From assembly GCA_955652845.1 (NCBI GenBank), contig CATPBY010000279.1, forward strand, positions 1-6,955: a stretch of DNA of 6,955 nt, in the 5' to 3' direction. Within the stretch, counting starts at the first letter, position 1; every line of letters begins with the position of its first letter. Made by a program: the position numbers and the translations under genes. Below, piece after piece: positions 1-6,726 of this stretch. Below the pieces are notes generated by a model. It was given only the letters and a program-made list of their open reading frames with translations, ran no database searches and had not been told where the DNA came from. Source of the DNA: an uncultured Terriglobales bacterium (GTDB taxonomy: Bacteria > Acidobacteriota > Terriglobia > Terriglobales > Acidobacteriaceae).

Positions 1-2013
1 CCGCTGGATGACTGGATCTTCTCCGCCGACCATGCCATCCCTCTGCTCGAAAATCATTTCGGCGTTTTGTCGCTCGAGGGGTTTGGCCTGGCGGGCAAGC
101 CGGCCGCCGCCTCCGCCGCCGGAGCTATCCTCTATTATGTTCGCTCCACCCAGCGTGGAACTTTAGACCACGTGGATCGCATCGGTTTTTACGAACGCCA
201 GAATTGCCTGGTGCTGGATTCGGTCTCGGTGCGAAATCTGGAGCTGATCGAGCCTTTGTTTGCCGCCGCGGACGCTGGTAGCACCCTGTTGCGTTCGATT
301 GACGCCACGATCACGCCGATGGGCAAGCGGCTGCTGCGTTCATGGCTGCTCCGGCCCTCGATCGATCGTGCGGAGATAAACGCCCGTCTGGATGCAGTGG
401 AAGCGCAGGTCAAAGAAACCGTTGCCCGCGAAGAACTGAGGCGGGCGCTCGATGGCATTTTGGATTTAGAGCGCCTGTTAAGCCGCGTGACGCTTGAGAC
501 TGCCAACCCGCGGGATGTGCTGGCGCTGGCGGCATCGCTGGCGAAAATCCCCGCGCTCCGCACCAGTCTGGCGCGCCTGCCGGCTGAGAGGTTAAAGACC
601 CTGTGCGGGTCGGTAGATGAGTTGACTGACCTTCGCGACAGAATTGACAGGACTATCGTGCCCGAGCCGCCGATTTCCTTGAGCGACGGAGGCGTAATCG
701 CGAGCGCCGTCCACGAAGAACTCGACGGGCTGCGCGACCTCAGCCGGAACAGCAAGCAATTCTTAGCCCAGATTGAGCAGCGTGAACGGCAACGCACCGG
801 GATTACGTCGCTGAAGGTGAAATTCAATTCCATTTTCGGATATTACATCGAAATCTCGAAACCCAACCTTCACCTGGTTCCCGCCGATTACGAGCGCAAG
901 CAGACCCTGGTCAACGCCGAGCGATTTACCACCCCGGAATTGAAGGAATACGAATCGAAGATCCTCGATGCCCAGGAAAAAATCGTTGAGATCGAGCGGC
1001 AGTTGTTCGCCGAGCTGCGCTCGGCAATCGCCGGCGAGGCCCGCCGCATCCGCCAAACCGCACTGGCGGTGGCCGAAGTGGACGTGCTGGCGGCGCTGGC
1101 GAATATTGCCGCGCTGCGCAATTATTGCCGTCCGCAGTTCGACGAGTCGGCAGACATTGAGATCCTTGAGGGGCGGCATCCGGTTATCGAGCAGCAGGAA
1201 ATGGCAGGCGGCGGCGAGCGCTTCGTTCCCAACGATTTGTATCTGAATTCCACCACCCACGCGGTTCTGGTGCTCACCGGACCAAACATGGGAGGCAAGT
1301 CGACCTACCTGAGGCAGGCCGCGCTGGCTGTGATTCTGGCGCAGATGGGGTCATTCGTACCAGCGCGCTCGGCGCGGCTGGGCATCGTGGATCGTGTGTT
1401 CACCCGCATCGGCGCCAGTGACAACCTGGCGCGCGGCCGGTCCACCTTCATGGTTGAGATGACGGAGACGGCGGCAATTCTCCACACCGCCACGCCCCGA
1501 TCTCTCATCCTGCTCGACGAGGTGGGCCGCGGCACATCGACCTATGACGGCTTGGCGATTGCCTGGGCGGCGGTCGAATACATCCACGCTCGCACTCGCG
1601 CCAAGACTCTTTTCGCCACCCATTATTTCGAATTAACCGAACTGGCCGGGCAACTTTCGGGCGTCAAGAATTTCCATGTTTCCGTGAAGGAGACCGGAAG
1701 CGGCATCGCCTTTCTACGAAAGGTTCAACCCGGCGCGGCCGATCGCAGCTACGGAATCGAAGTGGCCAAGCTGGCGGGACTTCCCAACGAAGTCATCGAG
1801 CGGGCTCGCGAGGTGCTCGCGGAACACGAGAGCGCCGGCCGCCAGGTCAGCGGACACCTTTCTCCGGGAGCCGATCCTCCGCCGGCACAGCTGACCATCT
1901 TCACACCTCTCTCGCAACCCGTTCTGGAAAAGCTTCGCGAAGTCGACTTGGACCGGCTGACGCCGTTGGAAGCGCTGAGCCTGCTGGCGGAATTGAAGAA
2001 ACAAATCAATTAA
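1..2013 (+). CDS. mutS: DNA mismatch repair protein MutS (5' truncated by window edge)
   Basis: MutS recognises mispaired or looped bases as a dimer and uses ATP to recruit MutL and start mismatch repair on DNA in the cytoplasm. The frame is open from base 1 and the first residues (PLDDWIFSADHA) already match the family, so the gene begins upstream; about 200 residues, including the mismatch-binding domain with its Phe-X-Glu motif, are outside. Seen in the 670 residues present: the end of the connector domain, core lever helices, the clamp with FGYYIEISKP near residue 280, Walker A GPNMGGKS (427-434, bases 1279-1302), ABC loop STFMVEM (481-487), Walker B LILLDEVGRG with D506 and E507, switch His541 in FATHYFEL, then the helix-turn-helix segment GAADRSYGIEVAKLAGLP. 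The C-terminus ends in LTPLEALSLLAELKK, the usual MutS tail. All ATPase motifs are intact. nagZ starts 16 bases after the stop. Confidence 0.98.
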   Translation, partial: PLDDWIFSADHAIPLLENHFGVLSLEGFGLAGKPAAASAAGAILYYVRSTQRGTLDHVDRIGFYERQNCLVLDSVSVRNLELIEPLFAAADAGSTLLRSIDATITPMGKRLLRSWLLRPSIDRAEINARLDAVEAQVKETVAREELRRALDGILDLERLLSRVTLETANPRDVLALAASLAKIPALRTSLARLPAERLKTLCGSVDELTDLRDRIDRTIVPEPPISLSDGGVIASAVHEELDGLRDLSRNSKQFLAQIEQRERQRTGITSLKVKFNSIFGYYIEISKPNLHLVPADYERKQTLVNAERFTTPELKEYESKILDAQEKIVEIERQLFAELRSAIAGEARRIRQTALAVAEVDVLAALANIAALRNYCRPQFDESADIEILEGRHPVIEQQEMAGGGERFVPNDLYLNSTTHAVLVLTGPNMGGKSTYLRQAALAVILAQMGSFVPARSARLGIVDRVFTRIGASDNLARGRSTFMVEMTETAAILHTATPRSLILLDEVGRGTSTYDGLAIAWAAVEYIHARTRAKTLFATHYFELTELAGQLSGVKNFHVSVKETGSGIAFLRKVQPGAADRSYGIEVAKLAGLPNEVIERAREVLAEHESAGRQVSGHLSPGADPPPAQLTIFTPLSQPVLEKLREVDLDRLTPLEALSLLAELKKQIN

Positions 2014-2029
2014 CTTCTGGGCAGGTTCA

Positions 2030-3151
2030 ATGCGCAAAAGCGATATCGGACAGCTCCTGATCGTCGGCTTCGATGGCGCCGGGATGTCGCCTGGCCTTCG
2101 GTCCCTGCTCACGCGATTGCAGCCTGCGGGCGTCATCCTGTTTGCCCGCAACATCACTTCCGCTGATCAGACGCATCAGCTGCTGAAGGACTGCCAGGCT
2201 TGCGTTTCCACGCCTCTGTTCACTTGTGTGGACATGGAAGGCGGACGTGTTGACCGTTTTCGCAGTGTCACTGGACCCGCGCCGTCGGCTGCGAGTGTAT
2301 TTGCCACCGGAGATCGCAAACTTTTCCGCAAGCATGGCAAAGTTATCGGAACAGCCTGCCGCACGCTCGGCTTCAATACGGATTTCGCGCCCGTGGTCGA
2401 CCTTGCTCTCGAAGCCTCTCGCACCGTGATGAGCTCCCGCGCCGTCTCCGCCGACCCTGAACAAGCAGTGATTTACGCCCGGGAATTCCTCGCCGGACTC
2501 CGCTCCGCTCACGTCATCGGTGCCGCCAAACATTTCCCCGGCCTCGGCGAGGCAAACCTCGACACGCACTTCGAACTCCCCAGCGTAAACAAATCCTGGA
2601 AAAAGCTCTGGGCGGAAGACATTTATCCTTACCGGGCCCTGCGCCGCGAGCTGGACATGGTCCTGATTGGACACGCGAATTATCCCGCCGTCACCCACGA
2701 CGGCGCCCCGGCTTCACTTTCTAAGAAATGGATTACGGATGTGCTGCGCAAAAAGATCGGATACCGCGGCCTGGTGGTCTCGGATGATCTGGAAATGGGT
2801 GGCGTGCTCAAGGCGGCGCCCATTGAACAGGCGGCGGTTGAGCATATTCGCGCCGGCGGCGATCTCTGCCTGATCTGCCGCCAGGAAGATTTTCTAATCC
2901 GAGCTTATGAATTGCTCCTCAAGGAAACGGAGCGCGACCGCCGATTTGCCCGGCGGGTGCAGGAATCAACTAACCGCGTCCTGGTCTTCAAGAAGAAGTC
3001 CCGGGAGATGCAACCCACGGCAACCGCTCCTTCAAAATTACGGCTGACCAAGCTTTCACGTCAGCTCCACGAATTCAGCGAACAGGTACGGCTCGAAACT
3101 GGCAATCAGAATGCGGGTCAGAAGACCATGGCTCGACGAGGTCGGGCATGA
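2030..3151 (+). CDS. nagZ: Glycoside hydrolase family 3, NagZ-type beta-N-acetylhexosaminidase
   Basis: Predicted to cleave the beta-1,4 bond in GlcNAc-1,6-anhydroMurNAc (with or without peptide), a cytoplasmic step of peptidoglycan recycling. The 373-residue protein has one GH3 TIM-barrel and no signal peptide or membrane segment. Visible motifs: CVDMEGGRVDRF (66-77, sugar-binding loop), GFNTDFAPVVDL (114-125), KHFPGLGEANLDTH (167-180) carrying the NagZ-specific catalytic Asp178/His180 loop, and VVSDDLEMGG (249-258) where Asp252 is the expected nucleophile. The D(S/T)H loop separates NagZ from GH3 beta-glucosidases, which use a glutamate acid/base. Residues from about 322 on form a basic, polar tail beyond the barrel (many K, R, Q, T) that looks disordered. 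ATG at 2030 is the only suitable start, with a weak AGGT at 2023-2026 just before it. The stop overlaps the anmK start, which supports a shared pathway. Substrate preference is inferred from family motifs. Confidence 0.93.
   Translation: MRKSDIGQLLIVGFDGAGMSPGLRSLLTRLQPAGVILFARNITSADQTHQLLKDCQACVSTPLFTCVDMEGGRVDRFRSVTGPAPSAASVFATGDRKLFRKHGKVIGTACRTLGFNTDFAPVVDLALEASRTVMSSRAVSADPEQAVIYAREFLAGLRSAHVIGAAKHFPGLGEANLDTHFELPSVNKSWKKLWAEDIYPYRALRRELDMVLIGHANYPAVTHDGAPASLSKKWITDVLRKKIGYRGLVVSDDLEMGGVLKAAPIEQAAVEHIRAGGDLCLICRQEDFLIRAYELLLKETERDRRFARRVQESTNRVLVFKKKSREMQPTATAPSKLRLTKLSRQLHEFSEQVRLETGNQNAGQKTMARRGRA
3138..3142 (+). promoter_or_regulatory. Ribosome binding site of anmK inside the nagZ end
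   Basis: GAGGT lies five bases before the ATG at 3148, a good Shine-Dalgarno match at normal spacing, within the last codons of nagZ. It fixes the anmK start at the ATGA overlap and indicates either translational coupling or direct re-initiation by ribosomes finishing nagZ. Confidence 0.7.
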
Positions 3152-4302
3152 TCGTCGCCGGAGTCATGAGTGGCACATCCGCCGACGGCATTGACGTCGC
3201 CCTGGTGCGGATTTCAGACCGGACAACCATTCGCTCCCGGCCTCGGATCAAACTTCTCGGTCATGCCGCCTTTCCATTTCCCAAAGATATCCGCCGCGCC
3301 ATATTGGCGGCGATGAACGCTTCAGGCGCCCGCGTGGCCGATCTCGCGCGGCTGAACTTCGCGCTCGCCGAGCTGTATGCTGATGCCGTCCGCGCCACCC
3401 AGCGCAGATTTCGAATCAAGGCTGAGCTTGTGGGATGCCATGGTCAGACTCTCTACCATCAGGGCGAGCCCGCACGGTTCCTCGGACGTAACATTGTTGC
3501 AACCTGGCAAACCGGCGAGGCCGCGATCATTGCGGCGCGGGTCGGAGTTCCCGTGGTCTCAGATTTCCGCCCTGCGGATATGGCCGCCGGCGGCAATGGC
3601 GCTCCCCTGGTTCCATTTTTCGATTACCTGGTGTATCGCGACCAGCGAATCGGCCGCATTATCCAGAATATTGGTGGAATCGCCAACCTTACCGCCATTC
3701 CTCCCGGTGCGCCCCTCGAACGAATTGTGGCCTTTGATACCGGCCCTGGGAACATGGTGATTGACGCGGTTACCGAGCGCTTATTTGGTCAGCGCTACGA
3801 TCGCGACGGTGTGATTGCTGCTTCTGGTGTCATACTCGAACCGGTTCTGGCTGTTGTGTTGCGCCTGCCCTTCTTCCGCCGCACGCCTCCGAAGAGCGCC
3901 GGACGGGAAGAATTCGGGCGCGAATTTGCCCAGGAATTCTTGAGGCGCTGTGGTCGGGCCAAACAGCAAGATGTCGTAACCACCGCGACCGCGTTGACCG
4001 CCCGATCAATCGCCGATGCCTTACGACGATTTGTTTTGAAGCGTCGCGCTGGCTTCGGCGAATTTGTCGTTTCCGGCGGAGGAGCGAACAATCCAACGCT
4101 GCTGGCGATGCTGGCCAACGCACTCACGCCTCTCGGCCTCCAGCTTCGATCTTCGGATGAATTCGGAGTGCCTTCGGGAGCCAAGGAAGCAATGGCATTT
4201 GCCCTCCTCGCCTATCAGACCTGGCATCGCCGGCCGTCGAATGTTCCCTCGGCTACCGGGGCAAATCGGGCTGTGATCCTGGGGAAGATTTCGTATGCTT
4301 AG
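3148..4302 (+). CDS. anmK: Anhydro-N-acetylmuramic acid kinase AnmK
   Basis: AnmK uses ATP and water to open the 1,6-anhydro ring of anhydroMurNAc and phosphorylate it, giving MurNAc-6-phosphate; it acts in the cytoplasm directly after NagZ. The 384 residues are a normal full length. Motifs of the sugar kinase/actin-like fold are all present: N-terminal phosphate loop VMSGTSADGIDVAL (6-19), VGCHGQTLYH (95-104), DFRPADMAAGGNGAPLVP (139-156) in which Asp144 matches the catalytic base position, NIGGIANLT (174-182), FDTGPGNMVID (196-206), SGGGANNPTLL (309-319) and GAKEAMAFALLA (344-355). The commoner form of the first motif is SGTSLDGID; Ala here in place of Leu is a mild variation. ATG at 3148 overlaps the nagZ stop as ATGA. 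The 3' end overlaps the next gene by 8 bases. MurQ, the usual following enzyme, is not in this window. Confidence 0.97.
   Translation: MIVAGVMSGTSADGIDVALVRISDRTTIRSRPRIKLLGHAAFPFPKDIRRAILAAMNASGARVADLARLNFALAELYADAVRATQRRFRIKAELVGCHGQTLYHQGEPARFLGRNIVATWQTGEAAIIAARVGVPVVSDFRPADMAAGGNGAPLVPFFDYLVYRDQRIGRIIQNIGGIANLTAIPPGAPLERIVAFDTGPGNMVIDAVTERLFGQRYDRDGVIAASGVILEPVLAVVLRLPFFRRTPPKSAGREEFGREFAQEFLRRCGRAKQQDVVTTATALTARSIADALRRFVLKRRAGFGEFVVSGGGANNPTLLAMLANALTPLGLQLRSSDEFGVPSGAKEAMAFALLAYQTWHRRPSNVPSATGANRAVILGKISYA
4281..4287 (+). promoter_or_regulatory. Ribosome binding site of the solute-binding protein gene inside the anmK end
   Basis: GGGGAAG lies seven bases before the ATG at 4295, a fair purine-rich Shine-Dalgarno candidate located within anmK. 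It supports the overlapping start chosen for the downstream gene. Confidence 0.5.
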
Positions 4303-5872
4303 TTCAGTTGGCTATTTTTTCCGCAGGGCGGCTGTGCCTACATGGTTCCGCCTGGCTACCGCGTTCTTACTTCTCACCATCGCTGCGTTTCCGCTGCTTT
4401 CTTGTTCTGCTCATCCTGATCCTGAAACTATGGTGATGATTATCGAAAGCAGTCCTACCAATCTCGATCCGCGGGTCGGGCTGGATGCGCAGTCCGAACG
4501 GATTGGTGATCTTATTTTTGATGACTTGCTCACTCGAGATCAGCATCTGAACGTGCAGCCGGGCCTTGCCGAGCGCTGGGAGATACCCGATCCTCAGACC
4601 TACATCTTTCATCTGCATCCTGGGGTGAAATTTCACGACGGCCGCCCCCTGACTTCCCGGGATGTGAAATGGACTTTCGATTCCCTGCTTCAAGGCCAGG
4701 TTCGCAGCACCAAGACCGCTGCCTATCGCCTGGTGCGCGAGATCGAGGCAGCCGACGAAAACACCGTGGTGTTCCATTTGAAAGAACCGTTCGCCACGTT
4801 GCTGTGGAATTTGTCCGACGGCGCCATCGGAATCGTGCCCTACGGCAGCACCTCCGAGATGAGCCAACATCCTATCGGCTCGGGACCATTCCGTTTCGTC
4901 AGCGCGGAGCAGGATAAAGAGATCATTCTCGAGCGCAACCGTGATTATTGGCGTGAACCGCCGGCAATTTCACGGGTGCGTTTCGTAGTGGTGCCCGATG
5001 CCACCACGCGGGCGCTGGAACTGCGGAAGGGCAGTGCCGACATCGCGGTTAACGCGCTCACGCCCGACATGGTACTCACCCTGGAGCACGATACCAACCT
5101 CGAGGTTTTGCGCGCGCCGGGCACGGTATTGAGCTACATGGCATTCAACCTGCGCGATCCCATCCTTAAAGATGTGCGCGTCCGCCAGGCAATCGCATGC
5201 GCCATCGATCGTCGCCCCATGATCCAGTATCTCGGCCGCGGATTTGCCCGTCTCGCCACCAGCGTTCTCCCTCCAGAAAGTTGGGCGTTCAACCCTGAAG
5301 TTTCTGCATACGCTCACGATCCCGAACGGGCCCGCCAACTGCTCGACGCTGCCGGTTATCCCGCGACAAATGGTGTGCGCTTTCACCTCACCATGAAAAG
5401 CTCGACCGAAGAGAGCACTCGCCTGATGGCCGCAGTGTTGCAGCAGCAGCTGCGCGAGGTGGGCATTGTCCTCGATATTCGCACATTTGAATTTGCCACT
5501 TTCTTTTCCGACGTCACGCGTGGAGCGTTCCAGTTCTATTCGCTGCGCTGGATCGGGGGCAATGAAGACCCTGACATCTTCGAATACATCTTTCACTCGT
5601 CCAAGTTTCCTCCCAACGGGGCCAATCGCGGCTATTACGCCAATCCCCGGGTGGATGTGCTGATCGATCAGGCTCGCGCCGAACCCGACCAGAAGCTCCG
5701 CAAGCAACTCTACGGGGAAATTCAGCAGATACTGGCCGAGGACCTGCCTTATATCGATCTGTGGTATCAGGACAACGTGCTAGTGCACTCCAGGCGAGCC
5801 AGAAATCTGATCCTCAATCCCTCCGGCAACTATGACTTTCTGAAGACAGCGGAACTGTCCGGGGCTCGATAG
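4295..5872 (+). CDS. ABC transporter substrate-binding lipoprotein, family 5 (oligopeptide/nickel type)
   Basis: Likely an exported binding protein that delivers a peptide-like ligand to an ABC importer. The 525-residue protein begins with a basic n-region (RR at 10-11), a hydrophobic stretch at about 19-35 and a possible lipobox LLSC with Cys37, so it is probably a membrane-anchored lipoprotein; Leu at -2 of the lipobox is not the consensus. The mature part matches SBP_bac_5: TNLDPRVGLDAQSERI (55-70), the family signature region PGLAERWEIPDPQTYIFHL to VKFHDGRPLTSRDVKWTFDSLL (89-132), PIGSGPFRFV (193-202), LKDVRVRQAIACAIDR (291-306) and RWIGGNEDPDIF (418-429), ending shortly after the domain. 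No permease or ATPase gene is adjacent, so it is an orphan binding protein here. Its start lies 8 bases inside anmK, suggesting co-expression with peptidoglycan recycling. Ligand unknown: peptides, murein peptides, muropeptides or nickel/heme complexes are all possible for this family. Confidence 0.92.
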   Translation: MLSSVGYFFRRAAVPTWFRLATAFLLLTIAAFPLLSCSAHPDPETMVMIIESSPTNLDPRVGLDAQSERIGDLIFDDLLTRDQHLNVQPGLAERWEIPDPQTYIFHLHPGVKFHDGRPLTSRDVKWTFDSLLQGQVRSTKTAAYRLVREIEAADENTVVFHLKEPFATLLWNLSDGAIGIVPYGSTSEMSQHPIGSGPFRFVSAEQDKEIILERNRDYWREPPAISRVRFVVVPDATTRALELRKGSADIAVNALTPDMVLTLEHDTNLEVLRAPGTVLSYMAFNLRDPILKDVRVRQAIACAIDRRPMIQYLGRGFARLATSVLPPESWAFNPEVSAYAHDPERARQLLDAAGYPATNGVRFHLTMKSSTEESTRLMAAVLQQQLREVGIVLDIRTFEFATFFSDVTRGAFQFYSLRWIGGNEDPDIFEYIFHSSKFPPNGANRGYYANPRVDVLIDQARAEPDQKLRKQLYGEIQQILAEDLPYIDLWYQDNVLVHSRRARNLILNPSGNYDFLKTAELSGAR

Positions 5873-5917
5873 TCAAGAAGTCAACCGCGAATTTCTACGT
5901 GTTACCATCAAACCAAG

Positions 5918-6709
5918 GTGAAAATTCTCTTCATTGGCGACATTTTTGGCCGGCCCGGACGCACCATTGTCAAGGATCGCCTCCCTGGGATCGTCAGGAA
6001 GTATGGCGTCGATCTGGTGATTGCCAATGGTGAAAACGCGGCTGCCGGGTTCGGGATCACCCCACCTCTGGCAGAGGACCTGTTTGAATTGGGCATCGAC
6101 GTCCTCACCACCGGCAACCACGTGTGGGACAAGCGCGAGATCGTCGACTACTTCCAGTTGGCGGACAACAATCACAACGGCATGGCGCGACGAATTCTGC
6201 GCCCGGCAAACTATCCCTCAGACATGCCCGGCCGGGGTGTTTACGAAGGCCGCAAGAATGATGTTCCTTACGCGGTAATTAATCTGCAGGGACGCGTGTT
6301 TATGGCCTCCAACGACGACCCGTTCCGGACCGCCGACCAGTTATTGAAACAGATCAAAGCGAAAATCATCTTCGTGGATATACACGCCGAAGCGACGTCG
6401 GAAAAAATTTCCCTGGGTTGGTATCTCGATGGCCGCGTCACCGCCATCGTTGGCACCCACACCCACATCCCCACCGCCGATGAACGCGTGTTGCCCGGAG
6501 GCACCGCTTATATCACCGACGTCGGCATGACCGGCCCCTACGAGAGCGTGATCGGGGTGAAGAAAGAGTTGGTTGTAGGACGCTTCCTCACCAATATGCC
6601 GGTCCGATTCGAGCCCGCCACAGGCGATGTTCGATTGTGCGCTGTGGTGGTGGACTGCGACCAGGCTTCGGGACACGCAACAACTATCGAGAGACTGATG
6701 CTGAGTTAA
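5918..6709 (+). CDS. ymdB: YmdB-family metallophosphoesterase (TIGR00282)
   Basis: A cytoplasmic calcineurin-like phosphoesterase; the Bacillus subtilis homologue hydrolyses cyclic nucleotides and influences biofilm formation and motility, but the role in this organism is not known. The 263-residue length matches the family. The dinuclear metal site is complete: Asp8 in FIGDIFGRPG, Glu39 and Asn40 in ANGENAAAG, Asn67 and His68 in TTGNHVWDK, His156 in VDIHAEATSEK, and His181 and His183 in VGTHTHIPTAD. The start is GTG at 5918, chosen because MKILFIGD is the canonical N-terminus and no in-frame ATG or GTG lies between it and the preceding stop. No clear Shine-Dalgarno sequence precedes it. It follows the binding-protein gene by 45 bases and so may be the last gene of the same transcript. 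Its stop overlaps that of the convergent gene. Confidence 0.96.
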   Translation: MKILFIGDIFGRPGRTIVKDRLPGIVRKYGVDLVIANGENAAAGFGITPPLAEDLFELGIDVLTTGNHVWDKREIVDYFQLADNNHNGMARRILRPANYPSDMPGRGVYEGRKNDVPYAVINLQGRVFMASNDDPFRTADQLLKQIKAKIIFVDIHAEATSEKISLGWYLDGRVTAIVGTHTHIPTADERVLPGGTAYITDVGMTGPYESVIGVKKELVVGRFLTNMPVRFEPATGDVRLCAVVVDCDQASGHATTIERLMLS

Positions 6710-6726
6710 GACCGCTTGCGGCTTAA
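6706..6726. terminator. Hairpin on the convergent stop codons, possible bidirectional terminator
   Basis: TTAAG-A-CCGC-TT-GCGG-CTTAA forms a nine-pair inverted repeat with one bulged base (A6711) and a very short loop (CCG-CTTG-CGG if a tetraloop is drawn). The left arm carries both overlapping TAA stop codons. There is no convincing T-run after the stem on either strand (AACTTTCC on plus), so a classical rho-independent terminator is not well supported. Its exact position between convergent genes is the main argument for a transcription-ending role. Confidence 0.35.

Noticed and set aside
67..69. TTG at 67 as a possible start of a shortened MutS
   Set aside because: The frame is open and MutS-like from base 1 (residues PLDDWIF onward), so TTG is an internal leucine codon and the gene is cut by the window edge.
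189..833. Minus-strand open frame of 214 codons across mutS
   Set aside because: The serine- and arginine-rich product is typical of the reverse complement of a GC-rich coding strand, and the plus strand is unambiguous MutS.
2027..2698. Open frame of 223 codons on the minus strand across nagZ
   Set aside because: It lies opposite the conserved GH3 catalytic motifs, shows no family resemblance, and is explained by codon bias of the real gene.
4322..4330. Arg-Arg pair in the binding-protein signal peptide as a Tat signal
   Set aside because: The surrounding residues (FFRRAAVPTW) lack the rest of the S-R-R-x-F-L-K consensus, and the lipobox-like Cys37 favours an ordinary lipoprotein signal.
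4970..5707. Long open frame of 245 codons on the minus strand inside the solute-binding protein gene
   Set aside because: It is antisense to a well-matched SBP_bac_5 coding region and its product (many isolated H, G and R residues, no recognisable motif) looks like a GC-rich shadow frame.
5845..5859. Small inverted repeat GACAG-CGGAA-CTGTC near the end of the solute-binding protein gene
   Set aside because: The stem has only five pairs, lies inside the coding sequence and has no T-run, so it is not credible as a terminator.
1244..6196. Repeated GAATTC hexamers (at least seven by eye) in a GC-rich window
   Set aside because: Most fall in frame as Glu-Phe codon pairs in the genes (for example the EEFGREF and AQEF region of AnmK), so coding preference explains them; no array or spacing pattern is visible.
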